Positions 37,968 to 46,746 of a stretch of 64,000 nt of DNA are shown here, piece after piece. This DNA comes from Limosilactobacillus reuteri (GTDB taxonomy: Bacteria; Bacillota; Bacilli; Lactobacillales; Lactobacillaceae): the NCBI RefSeq assembly GCF_034259105.1, contig NZ_CP139478.1:1663001-1727000 (forward strand), given 5' to 3'. The position numbers and the translations under genes were made by a program. Numbering within the stretch: the stretch's first letter is position 1; every line of letters begins with the position of its first letter. The notes under the pieces are model-generated. The model was not told where the DNA came from, searched no databases, and worked only from the letters and a program-made list of their open reading frames with translations.

Positions 37968-38141
37968 CTATTTTTCAGAATTTTTTCGCTGATCACTTCC
38001 ATAACGGTCTTGTTCCTTGATTACACTGCTTTTACGCCGATGCTTATTAATAAAATCCTGTTCAGCAGCAAAAATCATTAAAAAGTCGATAAAATTTTTA
38101 CTAAAATTCTTTTTAAATTTGTCCCATTTATTTTTGACCAT
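37968..38141 (-). CDS. Small basic protein, 57 residues
   Basis: A short frame begins ATG at 38141, seven bases after GAGGT, and ends TAG at 37968. It encodes MVKNKWDKFKKNFSKNFIDF and continues with a lysine/arginine-rich, polar tail. It has an amphipathic N-terminal helix and no transmembrane segment. It lies in an otherwise AT-rich 550-bp gap between the LPXTG remnant and galM. Function is unknown; support is the ribosome site and codon-like composition. The rest of 37729-37967 shows nothing I can identify. Confidence 0.5.
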   Translation of the reverse strand: MVKNKWDKFKKNFSKNFIDFLMIFAAEQDFINKHRRKSSVIKEQDRYGSDQRKNSEK

Positions 38142-38203
38142 TTTATGTACCTCATAAATATCATCTATCTTTGCTTTTATTTATTCTAGCATATCTATTT
38201 TTG

Positions 38204-38267
38204 TGCAAACGATTGCGTAATTTTAAAATAAAATTGTGGTAAAATAGGATTTGTAAAAGCGCTTACT
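38204..38267 (+). promoter_or_regulatory. Two catabolite/LacI-type operators upstream of galM
   Basis: TGTAAAAGCGCTTACT at 38252-38267 matches the CcpA cre consensus (TGWAANCGNTNWCA) except for its last base. TGCAAACGATTGCG at 38204-38217 is a second LacI-type palindrome with GCAA/TTGC arms. TAAAAT at 38239-38244 is a candidate -10 between them, so the downstream site would act as a roadblock. Confidence 0.6.
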
Positions 38268-38285
38268 TCAAGGAGGAAATATTTT

Positions 38286-39323
38286 ATGGAAATATCTAAA
38301 GTACCATTTGGAACCTACAAAGGCGATCCAGTAACAAAATACATTTTAACGAACGATAATGGTGTTCAAGTAGGAATTCTTGATTTTGCCGGTTTACTTC
38401 AATCTTTTAAAGTTCCAACAAAAGATGGTGGTAAGGCCGATATGATTTTGACTTCTGAAAACCTCGACGAATTTACTAATAATGGCTTTTGTACTAATCG
38501 CTTAATCGGCCGGGTTGCTGGACGAATTGCAGATGGTAAGTTCAGTATTAACGGTAAAGATTACCAAATCGAACAAAACGAAGGTAAAAATGCTCTTCAT
38601 GGTGGAACTAATGGTTTTTACAATCATATTTGGCACGTTGACAGCACAGAAGCAACTAACAATTCTGTTTCAATCACTCTTAGCTTAACCTTAAGTCCTG
38701 AAGTTGATACGTATCCTGGTAAGATGCATGTCACTGTAACCTATACCTTAACTAATGACGACTTCCTTTCACTTAAGATGGCGGCTACTACTGATGCAGA
38801 TACATTGTTCAATCCTACCAACCACACATACTGGAATATGGCAGCAACAAATGTTCCAACAGTTGATCAATTAAAGCTTTATGTCAACTCCGAAAATCAC
38901 TTAGCCGTTGATGACGGCAAGATTCCAACTGGCGAAAAGATCGCTAACGAAGGAACTCCATTTGACTTTAGTACTCCAACTACAATGGGCGATGCGCTAG
39001 AAAAAATGAGTTCAACTAAGGAAAACGGTTTTGACGATATTTGGGAAGTTACTCCTAGTCTCACGAAACCAGTTGCTACACTTGAAGATCCAGAAAGCGG
39101 CCGGAAGATGAGTCTTTACTCTGATCGTAATGGCTTAGTTATGTATACGATGAACTCAGATGATGCAGCAGTTTACAATCATGGACAAGTTCATCCCCAC
39201 CTTGGATTAGCAATGGAAGCGCAAAATCTTTCGGATGCACCTCATCACCCAGAATTTGGTGATATTACTTTACATCCGGGCGAAGAAAAAGCATACACCA
39301 TTAAATGGCACGTTGAATACTAA
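38286..39323 (+). CDS. galM: Aldose 1-epimerase (galactose mutarotase)
   Basis: Interconverts the alpha and beta anomers of galactose and related sugars. The 345-residue beta-sandwich protein shows NRLIGRVAGRIADGKF, NALHGGTNGFYNHIW (first active-site His), FNPTNHTYWNM (second His) and a late Glu in the GLAMEAQNLSDAPHHPEF segment. AAGGAGG precedes the ATG. It is monocistronic, with a terminator after it and cre-like sites before it, so carbon-catabolite control is likely. Confidence 0.93.
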   Translation: MEISKVPFGTYKGDPVTKYILTNDNGVQVGILDFAGLLQSFKVPTKDGGKADMILTSENLDEFTNNGFCTNRLIGRVAGRIADGKFSINGKDYQIEQNEGKNALHGGTNGFYNHIWHVDSTEATNNSVSITLSLTLSPEVDTYPGKMHVTVTYTLTNDDFLSLKMAATTDADTLFNPTNHTYWNMAATNVPTVDQLKLYVNSENHLAVDDGKIPTGEKIANEGTPFDFSTPTTMGDALEKMSSTKENGFDDIWEVTPSLTKPVATLEDPESGRKMSLYSDRNGLVMYTMNSDDAAVYNHGQVHPHLGLAMEAQNLSDAPHHPEFGDITLHPGEEKAYTIKWHVEY

Positions 39324-39347
39324 TTAAATTACCAAGTGAAATGCACT

Positions 39348-39382
39348 AAAAAAAGAGATCGACAATTTGCCGATCTCTTTTT
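39348..39382. terminator. Bidirectional Rho-independent terminator
   Basis: AAAAAGAGATCG and CGATCTCTTTTT form the stem around ACAATTTGC. It separates converging galM and the 146-residue protein gene. Confidence 0.88.
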
Positions 39383-39401
39383 ATGTATTAGGAATTATAA
39401 A

Positions 39402-39842
39402 TTAGTCTTTGTCATCTGGGTTATACTTCCCAGCCTTTTGAAGGATTTCCTTTGCCTTTTCAAGGTAGTGGTGTTCTGCACGGAATGCCTTGATCTTGCC
39501 ACCTTCATCATCGGTAAGAGCTGCTAGCTTTTCATCAAGTTCCTTAAATTCCTTGTTAAGGTCCTTGATAACGCCTTCTTCATCTTCCATGTAAACATAG
39601 TGATTTTCTGCTGGATCTTTACGACCTTCGCCAGCACGCTCTTCAAGCTTTACTGCATCTTTGTCTACTTTCCAAGCATGCTTAAGGATTGACTTAATAT
39701 CCTTAATTGTTTCGTGTTGAGCAGTACGGTGCTTCTCATTGTCAACACTATCTTCAATCTTTGTTAAGTGTCCTTCAGCATCTGCAATCTTCTTTGCAAT
39801 ACGGTCCAAAGCCTTAAGTTGACGTTTTGCGTAATCAGCCAT
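39402..39842 (-). CDS. Hypothetical charged helical protein
   Basis: A 146-residue soluble protein with long charged helices (Lys/Glu/Asp rich, predicted coiled coil at about 1-60 and 88-130). It has no cysteine, signal peptide or membrane helix. AGGAGG precedes the ATG. It stands alone between galM and dacA with its own promoter region (39843-39960, very AT-rich). I do not recognise a family. The composition resembles small stress-related cytosolic proteins, but that is only an impression. Confidence 0.75.
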   Translation of the reverse strand: MADYAKRQLKALDRIAKKIADAEGHLTKIEDSVDNEKHRTAQHETIKDIKSILKHAWKVDKDAVKLEERAGEGRKDPAENHYVYMEDEEGVIKDLNKEFKELDEKLAALTDDEGGKIKAFRAEHHYLEKAKEILQKAGKYNPDDKD

Positions 39843-39969
39843 AAATAATTACCTCCTAATATAATAGCTATAATTCCTAATTCACTTTTATTATATTTTT
39901 TATAATTTAAATTATACAAATAATACGTCTTAAAATTATAGTTAATTTTATTTTGCAGTAATTACATCG

Positions 39970-40019
39970 CAAAAAAAATAGATGACTGATAGAAATTCTC
40001 CTATTCAATCATCTATTTT
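39970..40019 (-). terminator. Rho-independent terminator of dacA
   Basis: AAAAATAGATGA and TCATCTATTTTT pair across a 24-nt loop. The stem runs up to the dacA stop codon, with eight A on the far side reading as U on the minus strand. Confidence 0.8.
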
Positions 40020-41258
40020 TTAAAACATTGACTTTTCAGCAACACTTCGACTTGCACTTACCGGAATATTAAAATCAGGCAATCCAGGAATATGTAACTC
40101 AATTGAACCAACTTGTTGATTCTTCTTTATCGGTGCAGTTAGTTGTTTTTGGTGGTCTCCCTGCACTCGTAATGTTGGTTTAGTTGCTTGTAATTTCATG
40201 TTCTTTGGAAGCCAAACCGTGGTATTCTTTGTCAACTTAAGATTAGTCTTATTCTTACCATTCTTTACTTTTACGCTGGTGAGTTTGGTTGAAAAATCAC
40301 TTACTTTTTTGATTTCAACTGGCTGATACTCATCGATTAACTTATTATAAAAGTCTTGCTGCATCTTTGACTGATCATTCCATTCCCCTTTTGTGTGTAA
40401 GGCAACTAAGATAATCCGTCGTCCTGCAAAAGTTCCCGTCGATACAATACATTTACCCGCGCGATCAGTATTTCCAGTCTTTAAGCCGTCAATTTCCCCG
40501 TTCTTAGGAGCAAAACCGTTTTGCGGTAAAAGAGCATTCACATTTGTCATTAAATATTGTTGGTCTTTAGTTACATCAAAGTTAGCAAACTTTTGCTTTG
40601 TAATGTCGAGAGTTTCAGGATAATTTTCAACAAGATACTTTGAGATAAGAGCAACATCTTTAGCAGATAATAAATTCTCGGCGTCTTTATCTACGCTCCT
40701 AAGTTTATGCTTTCCTAAGTCCCCGTTAGGCAGCCCAATCATATTGTAGATTTTTATGTCTGTAGCTCCTGCTTTTTTCGCAAATGCTACCATCTTTTTA
40801 TTAAAGGCTGCTGTACTGCCCGCGTCAGCTAATGCTAATGCTTCTGTACTTCCATCAGCAGATACAAGCATCATCGAATCAACTAACTGACGGACAGTGT
40901 ATTCTTCCCCATTCACTAATGGAACATTGGAAAAGTGCCAGTCATCCGCCATTTTGGCAACTGCTGGTGTAATCTTAATCTTTTGATCCCATTTTAAATG
41001 ATGGTTTCGAATGTCTTGTAAAATTACTCCTAAAGTTAAGATTTTAATTACAGATGCAATTGGGTAGCGTTTAGTTGCATTTTTTTGGTATAGAACCTGG
41101 TCACTTTCTGCATCAATCGCATAAGCTGCTCGTGCATCCATCTGAAAAGCTGCAGTATCAGCATGCACTTTGGCGAACATCCCCAAGCCATTTAAACAGA
41201 TGCTAATTATTGCCGTTATCAATAATAATTTGGCAAAAAAAGATTTAACCTTTTTCAT
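40020..41258 (-). CDS. dacA: D-alanyl-D-alanine carboxypeptidase (PBP5/DacA type)
   Basis: Trims the terminal D-Ala of peptidoglycan stem peptides outside the cell. The 412-residue protein has a signal peptide (about 1-33), the SxxK motif ASVIK (Ser about residue 69) and KTG in GLKTGNTDRAG. At the usual SxN position it has SADGS, an Asp instead of Asn. The C-terminal 90 residues form the PBP5-type beta-rich domain, but the amphipathic membrane anchor is short. ATG is preceded by AGGAGAG. A class A beta-lactamase-fold protein is divergent upstream. Confidence 0.88.
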   Translation of the reverse strand: MKKVKSFFAKLLLITAIISICLNGLGMFAKVHADTAAFQMDARAAYAIDAESDQVLYQKNATKRYPIASVIKILTLGVILQDIRNHHLKWDQKIKITPAVAKMADDWHFSNVPLVNGEEYTVRQLVDSMMLVSADGSTEALALADAGSTAAFNKKMVAFAKKAGATDIKIYNMIGLPNGDLGKHKLRSVDKDAENLLSAKDVALISKYLVENYPETLDITKQKFANFDVTKDQQYLMTNVNALLPQNGFAPKNGEIDGLKTGNTDRAGKCIVSTGTFAGRRIILVALHTKGEWNDQSKMQQDFYNKLIDEYQPVEIKKVSDFSTKLTSVKVKNGKNKTNLKLTKNTTVWLPKNMKLQATKPTLRVQGDHQKQLTAPIKKNQQVGSIELHIPGLPDFNIPVSASRSVAEKSMF

Positions 41259-41451
41259 TATAACTATTTCTCTCCTTTACACATTTAACTATCATATCCT
41301 ATTCTGTCTAAAAAAGGTGTAACGATTTGGTAACAATTCAAATGAAATCCTTATTTTTCATTAAATTAAGAAGTTGCACCTTTTAACTTTCAAAATTTAT
41401 CTGTATTATTAATAAGTATGCTAATTTTAATCAGAAAGGGTCGGTTAAAAA

Positions 41452-42249
41452 ATGCAAAGATCGCAACGTCATCGTCATAAACCGCGCAGGCTTATCTTAA
41501 TTATTATTGCTATTCTGCTTATTATTATGGGTGTTCGGCACTTCAGCTCGACAAGCGCCCGTCTAAAATCCGCATGGAATAAAATCATCTTCACTTCCAA
41601 TAATAATGTCAGTATTGCGGTATATTCACCAAAGACCCACCAAATTTATACTTCTAGTAATGCACCCCAGCATAAGTTTCGAACTGCTAGTACAGTAAAG
41701 GTTAGTATTTTAGCAGGGATTCTTGCTAAACAACAAAGTCCTCTTACAAGCCATCAAAAATCACTTGCCACCAAAATGATTGAGCAGAGTGACAATGATT
41801 CAACTAGCGAATTATTTGAAGATTATTTAGGCGGCAAAAACGGTCTCCAACAAACTTTTGAAAAATTTGGCATGACTCAATCGCGGGCTAATAGCAGTTG
41901 GGGGTTAACTGTTACTACCCCGAAAGACCAGGTGAAACTCTTGAATAATATTTTCTATAAATCTAAAGTTTTATCTGACGAAGAAAGAAGCGAAATTCGT
42001 GGTTTAATGGGTAACATTGAAAATGACCAAGCCTGGGGGATCTCAGCAAGTAGCGATAATTTCGCATTAAAAAACGGTTGGCTAAATTACGGTAAAGATG
42101 AATGGATCGTCAATAGTATTGGTTATGTAAAAAATAGTAACGGAACAGACTACACGATTGCGGTTTATACGGATAAAAATCAATCAATGGCAGCGGGACA
42201 ACAAGTAATTGAACAACTTGCCCGTGTAACAAAGCCAATATTGGACTAA
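41452..42249 (+). CDS. Secreted serine hydrolase, class A beta-lactamase fold
   Basis: A 265-residue protein with one N-terminal membrane helix (about residues 13-30) and a penicilloyl-serine-transferase fold. SxxK is STVK (about residue 83) and SDN is SDNDSTSELF. At the KTG position it reads KNGW, so beta-lactamase activity is doubtful; relatives in lactobacilli are annotated only as serine hydrolases. The export helix places it at the cell surface, where it probably acts on peptidoglycan or a related substrate. AAAGGG precedes the ATG. Divergent from dacA. Confidence 0.82.
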   Translation: MQRSQRHRHKPRRLILIIIAILLIIMGVRHFSSTSARLKSAWNKIIFTSNNNVSIAVYSPKTHQIYTSSNAPQHKFRTASTVKVSILAGILAKQQSPLTSHQKSLATKMIEQSDNDSTSELFEDYLGGKNGLQQTFEKFGMTQSRANSSWGLTVTTPKDQVKLLNNIFYKSKVLSDEERSEIRGLMGNIENDQAWGISASSDNFALKNGWLNYGKDEWIVNSIGYVKNSNGTDYTIAVYTDKNQSMAAGQQVIEQLARVTKPILD

Positions 42250-42270
42250 AATGAATTGATAAACAAAATA

Positions 42271-42314
42271 GGGGCTGGAAGAAAACGTCAAATTTTCTTC
42301 TAGCCCCATTTTTT
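42271..42314. terminator. Rho-independent terminator
   Basis: GGGGCTGGAAGAAAA pairs with TTTTCTTCTAGCCCC and is followed by ATTTTTT. It ends the serine hydrolase transcript and may also serve the opposite strand. Confidence 0.88.
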
Positions 42315-42401
42315 ATAGGTAGTTTATTGAGAGAGATAAAGCGTTTTGGAAAGGAATACTACCTATTTTATTTTGAGAAAGATTACTAATTAATTTGATG
42401 A

Positions 42402-43859
42402 CTATTTTTGTTCCATCACTTTTTCACCATTAGCTGTAATAGTGAAAGTCTTGTTAGCAGCATCAGCATCAAGAACAGCCACATTCTTGCCATCCTTATC
42501 TTTCCGCGTAACCTTGATAGTTGTTTCAGTTGGTGTTTCCACTTCAATTGAACCATCAAGATCAAAGGCTGCAAATTTATTCCGCCATGCAAGTAAGTCT
42601 AAGAGATTCTTAACTACTGGACGTTGAACTTCTTGTGCAACTTCTTCTTTAGTGTAGTAGTGACGGTTGATGTTCCGACCTTCCTTAGTCTTTTCAAGTA
42701 ATTCAAGGTCATTTGAACCAGCAAGTAAACCAACATAGTAAACCATTGGAATACCAGGTGCAAATACTTGGAATGCACGAGAAAGCAAGTAAGCTTTGTC
42801 ATCGTCACCTAATGCAGAGTAGTAAGTAGAGTTAATTTGGTAAATATCCAAGTTGTTGTATTCAGCACTTGAGTATTTCCGCTTAACGTTAGCACCAACC
42901 TTGTATAATTCATTGGATGCATATTCGATTTCATCATCAGTTAAGATATCCTTAGCATCAACAACCCCAATACCATCATGAGTATCAAGAGTAGTAAATT
43001 GCTTCATTGGTGACATCTTTAACCACTTAGCAAGGCGGTTAGTCTTACCAGAGTAAAGGGTATAAAGAGTAGTCATTGGTAAGGTAAAGTCATAGATGAA
43101 GAAGTCATGTTGTGAAATCTTTTGTGGAATGGTGTAGTGTTCGTGAATTTCAGGAAGGATGATGGCCTTGTAAGGAGCCAAAATATCTTGAACTTCATTT
43201 AAGAGATCCCAGATTTCAGGTTCAACGAAGAAATCATTAGTACCAACCTTCTTAATAGCGTAAGCAAAGGCATCAAGACGAATCATATCTGCACCGTGCT
43301 TAACCATGTCAATTAATGTTTCCTTGAAGAATTCGTTAGCTACCTTACTCTTAACATTAATATCAATTTGTTCTTCACCGAAAGTGTTCCATAAGTTTTC
43401 AGTAGTACCATCATCAAAGGTAATTTCTTGCTTAGGAGCCTTATCCTTTCGCTTGTAAATTAAATCAACATCTTCTTGAGTTGGACGGTTCTTACCAGCT
43501 TTTTCCCAGAACTTTTCCCAACGAATAAAGAAGTCGTTGTACTTAGAATCATTGTGCTTCTTCTTGAAGTCTTGGTACATTTCAGACTTCTTGGAAATAT
43601 GGTTAATCATGAAGTCAAACATTAAGTAGTAGTCTTCACCTAATGCTTCAACATCATCCCAGTTACCAAAAGCAGAATCAACAACATCGTAACGGTATGG
43701 TGCGAAACCACGGTCACCAGTTGATGGGAAGAATGGAAGTAAGTGAACACCGCCGATTGCATCACCGATATAGTTCTTTAATACTTCATGAGTTTCTTTA
43801 ATATTTTTACCCATTGAGTCAGAGTAAGTAATTAATATTGCTTCATTTTTGATTGGCAT
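42402..43859 (-). CDS. scrP: Sucrose phosphorylase (GH13)
   Basis: Cleaves sucrose with phosphate into glucose-1-phosphate and fructose, saving ATP. The protein from ATG 43859 is 485 residues, the characteristic length. GH13 catalytic residues are visible: nucleophile Asp in [13 protein letters not shown], acid/base Glu in ILPEIHEH, and Asp in [15 protein letters not shown] lies before this ATG, so the upstream in-frame ATG is not used. The MFS carrier gene ends 26 bp upstream on the same strand. The pair forms a sucrose uptake-phosphorolysis unit behind two LacI-type operators. Confidence 0.93.
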   Translation of the reverse strand: MPIKNEAILITYSDSMGKNIKETHEVLKNYIGDAIGGVHLLPFFPSTGDRGFAPYRYDVVDSAFGNWDDVEALGEDYYLMFDFMINHISKKSEMYQDFKKKHNDSKYNDFFIRWEKFWEKAGKNRPTQEDVDLIYKRKDKAPKQEITFDDGTTENLWNTFGEEQIDINVKSKVANEFFKETLIDMVKHGADMIRLDAFAYAIKKVGTNDFFVEPEIWDLLNEVQDILAPYKAIILPEIHEHYTIPQKISQHDFFIYDFTLPMTTLYTLYSGKTNRLAKWLKMSPMKQFTTLDTHDGIGVVDAKDILTDDEIEYASNELYKVGANVKRKYSSAEYNNLDIYQINSTYYSALGDDDKAYLLSRAFQVFAPGIPMVYYVGLLAGSNDLELLEKTKEGRNINRHYYTKEEVAQEVQRPVVKNLLDLLAWRNKFAAFDLDGSIEVETPTETTIKVTRKDKDGKNVAVLDADAANKTFTITANGEKVMEQK

Positions 43860-43885
43860 AATGATATCCTCCAATAATTTTAAAT

Positions 43886-45103
43886 TTAGTTAGCTTGTTT
43901 AGAATGACGAGTTGCAAAGAAAATAATTAAGGCAATAACTATTAGCATTACCCCGTAGATTGGGAATGGTGCGGCAAGATCAAGGCCACTCATTGGGCGA
44001 CCGACTAATCGATTCATCCATTCAGCAATTGTTGGTGAGAAGAAAGCTCCAAAGTTAAAACCAATCAGTACCATTGAAGTTACTAATGGTTGACGCTTAG
44101 CAGGAGCTAAATCCGGCAACAAGTTAAAAATCAACGGAGAAACTAATTGTAGTGGGAAGCCGATTAAAAGCAAACCAATTACTAACATTGCAAAGTTACC
44201 GTTTGCGAAGGCAAATAAGAAGTTTGAAATGGCCATTAACCCGAGACCAAGGTAAACAGTGTTAAAACCTAACACTTTATTAATTGATCCGTAGAATAAA
44301 CCACCAAGCGTTGCCCCAATTAACATTAAGGAAAGGAACATTGATGAACCAGTATAGCTACTTCCCTTAATTGCAACGGTTAGGCCAGGGAAACGATTTT
44401 CCATTCCAACATAATCTACAACCAAGAGGAAGGCAAAGAGAACAAGGAGGTAAACTACTGGACTAATCTTTTTAATTGGTTCTTCCACTTCAGTTAATTC
44501 TTCAGCAAGATCGTCTTCTGCAACGTTATTATCTTGTGCTTTGCTATCGTCAGGAACACGAACTGCAAAGAAGAAAAGAACAACGAAAGCAAGAAGATAA
44601 ACGGCAAATGATGCATGCCAACCTGCATAACTAAGAATTAATCCGGCAATTGCAAGGGTACAAGCTTGACCGATTTGTTCAGCCGCAGCACGCCAACCAA
44701 GCATTTGAGCTCGGGTTGTACCTTCATACCAAACTGAAATCATCGAAATTGCTTGAGAGTTATATAAACCAAATCCTGCTCCTAAAACTAACCGGGAAAT
44801 CAAAATCGCAGTGTAGTCATTCGCAAACATAGGAACAATTCCGGCAAGACCAACAATTGTAACCCCGGCCATAATAATCTTTTTATCAGAAATATTGAAC
44901 CATTGTTGAAGTAATGGTGAAAGGACAACAAAAATCATTACAGCAAATGATGGAGTTGTAACTAAATATTCTGACTGTGTCTGTGAGATTCCGAGTGCCG
45001 CCTTTAATTGCGGTAAAGAACCTTGAATGGCATAAGCACTCGTAACCATGAATGAAACTGACAGGAATGCCAATTTGGTAACAAGAGAATTTTTGTTATT
45101 CAT
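43886..45103 (-). CDS. MFS sugar transporter linked to sucrose phosphorylase
   Basis: A 405-residue protein with 12 predicted helices and a charged cytosolic loop (about residues 190-212, rich in Asp/Glu) between the halves. MFS motif A-like [16 protein letters not shown] is visible. It is followed at once by the sucrose phosphorylase gene. Uptake of sucrose by proton symport is inferred from this linkage; the family as such covers many substrates. The promoter with TTGACA-17-TATTAT and paired operators lies just upstream. Confidence 0.85.
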   Translation of the reverse strand: MNNKNSLVTKLAFLSVSFMVTSAYAIQGSLPQLKAALGISQTQSEYLVTTPSFAVMIFVVLSPLLQQWFNISDKKIIMAGVTIVGLAGIVPMFANDYTAILISRLVLGAGFGLYNSQAISMISVWYEGTTRAQMLGWRAAAEQIGQACTLAIAGLILSYAGWHASFAVYLLAFVVLFFFAVRVPDDSKAQDNNVAEDDLAEELTEVEEPIKKISPVVYLLVLFAFLLVVDYVGMENRFPGLTVAIKGSSYTGSSMFLSLMLIGATLGGLFYGSINKVLGFNTVYLGLGLMAISNFLFAFANGNFAMLVIGLLLIGFPLQLVSPLIFNLLPDLAPAKRQPLVTSMVLIGFNFGAFFSPTIAEWMNRLVGRPMSGLDLAAPFPIYGVMLIVIALIIFFATRHSKQAN

Positions 45104-45134
45104 AATTAGTAGGTACTCTTTCTATAGGTATTTG

Positions 45135-45202
45135 ACAAACGTTTATCATTTCTGTACATCAATAATATACAATGAACTTTTTAAAATGTCAAACGTTTAA
45201 CA
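45135..45202 (-). promoter_or_regulatory. Promoter with two LacI-type operators for the sucrose genes
   Basis: Reading on the minus strand, the -35 TTGACA is 45192-45187 and the -10 TATTAT 45169-45164, with a 17-bp spacer. Two 16-bp palindromes with AAACGTTT cores flank it: TGTCAAACGTTTAACA (45187-45202), containing the -35, and TGACAAACGTTTATCA (45135-45150), just after the start site. Their centres are 52 bp apart, close to five helical turns. No LacI-type gene is in the window, so the repressor is encoded elsewhere. Confidence 0.8.
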
Positions 45203-45352
45203 AAGATTTATTACAAAAAATTGTAATCAATTACATTGTTATTATAACGCGCTTTAAATGAAAATAGATGAAAACGGATGAGAACGCTATTTTAGCTCTT
45301 TTTTGAACGATTTGTGAACAACTATACATTATATTTTTATAATTTTTTTATT

Positions 45353-45397
45353 AAAAAAGAGTAAAGCAATGACTAATTCATCGTTTTACTCTTTTTT
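45353..45397 (-). terminator. Rho-independent terminator of pepV
   Basis: AAAAAAGAGTAAA pairs with TTTTACTCTTTTTT around a 17-nt loop, ending at the pepV stop. The remaining 45203-45352 stretch is AT-rich with nothing I can name. Confidence 0.8.
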
Positions 45398-45399
45398 AC

Positions 45400-46734
45400 T
45401 TAATCCACACAAAGCTTCTTGATTGCCTGAGCATAGATTTCCATCGCTTTATACATGTCTGGCAATGGCCACTGTTCATTAGCTTGATGCATATAATCGG
45501 GAGTTGTTGGTAACATTCCGCCAAAGGCAACACAATTATTCATGGTTCGAGCAAATGTTGCCCCACCAGAAATTTGTGGTTCAGCATCAACATCCCCAGT
45601 TTGTTCTTTATAAACTTTCATCAAAGTTTGCACTAATTTACTGTCTTTTGGAACGTACAGGGGTGCTAAATAATCAAAATGAACATACTTCAAATCATAA
45701 GCTGCCACCTGTTTACTTAGTTTTGCTAGTAAATTATCGCGATCGATCGTTACGGGAATTCGTAAATCAATCTGCATTCTTGTTTCATTTTCATTAATCT
45801 CAAGACTAGAAATATTGAAAGTTAATTGTCCAGACTCATCGCGAACATCACCGAGAACATTGCTCCCCGTTGCATCTTCCTTAAATAATTTGCCAATAAA
45901 ATCAAGTGGCTTAAAATCAAAAACATCATCAAGCGCAATCGCTAACCGTAAAACAGCATTCGTTCCTTCCGGTGCCATCATCGCATGAACAGACTTGCCA
46001 ATAACAGTAATTGAATTACCGTCACTTGTATATTCAAAGCCATACTTATCTAAAGCCGCCTTCACTTCATCCTGCTTTGGACCATCGTACACTGCACTAT
46101 CAGGGACCGCATTAAACGCATTTTTCAAGTTAATCTTTAGTTGATCTGTTCCTGGACCAACGAGATAAGATTGTTGCAACCCCTTTTCAGCATAAATTAA
46201 TGGAAATTCAGCATCAGGAGAAATTCCACTATCAATTGGCGCTTCCTTTTTATTATATTCAGCAATTCCACGCCATAGAATTTCTTCATCAGTTCCATAA
46301 ATAAAACGAATTCGTTGATTGAAGTGATAACCTTGATCCATCAATGCTTTAACAGCATATAAAGCTGCAATTCCTGGACCTTTATCATCTTGTGACCCTC
46401 GTCCATAAACTGCACCATTGATTACTGTGCCTTTAAATGGATTATGTTTCCATTTGCCTAAATCGCCGGCAGGAACCGTATCAAGATGACAAATTACACC
46501 AAAAATTTTGTCCCCACTACCAACTTCTGCATAGCCATAGTACCCGTCTGGATCTTCATAGGTCTTAAAACCTAATTCATCACAAATCTTCATCATTTCA
46601 TCGAGGGCGTTACGAATTCCTTTGCCAAATGGTGCGCCTTCTTCTGCTGGTTGATTATATGATGGAACAGAAATTAGTCGTTCTAAAGTTTTAACAGCAG
46701 CTTTTTGTTCATCTTCTGTAATAATTTTATCCAT
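45400..46734 (-). CDS. pepV: Dipeptidase PepV (M20 family)
   Basis: A 444-residue cytosolic zinc dipeptidase that releases N-terminal amino acids from dipeptides. Metal and catalytic residues are visible in GVICHLDTVPAGD, GSQDDKGPGIAAL and YGTDEEILWRG, and a late metal His lies in MHQANE. Length and motifs match the Lactobacillus PepV/Sapep group. GGAGGGG precedes the ATG. It lies 12 bp downstream of a YfcC-type carrier, which suggests import of a peptide or amino acid followed by hydrolysis. Confidence 0.92.
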   Translation of the reverse strand: MDKIITEDEQKAAVKTLERLISVPSYNQPAEEGAPFGKGIRNALDEMMKICDELGFKTYEDPDGYYGYAEVGSGDKIFGVICHLDTVPAGDLGKWKHNPFKGTVINGAVYGRGSQDDKGPGIAALYAVKALMDQGYHFNQRIRFIYGTDEEILWRGIAEYNKKEAPIDSGISPDAEFPLIYAEKGLQQSYLVGPGTDQLKINLKNAFNAVPDSAVYDGPKQDEVKAALDKYGFEYTSDGNSITVIGKSVHAMMAPEGTNAVLRLAIALDDVFDFKPLDFIGKLFKEDATGSNVLGDVRDESGQLTFNISSLEINENETRMQIDLRIPVTIDRDNLLAKLSKQVAAYDLKYVHFDYLAPLYVPKDSKLVQTLMKVYKEQTGDVDAEPQISGGATFARTMNNCVAFGGMLPTTPDYMHQANEQWPLPDMYKAMEIYAQAIKKLCVD

Positions 46735-46746
46735 TCAAATCCCCTC

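Noticed and set aside
44650..44832. 60-residue plus-strand ORF inside the MFS sugar transporter
   Set aside because: It lies fully within a clear transporter gene on the other strand and has no ribosome site or family resemblance.
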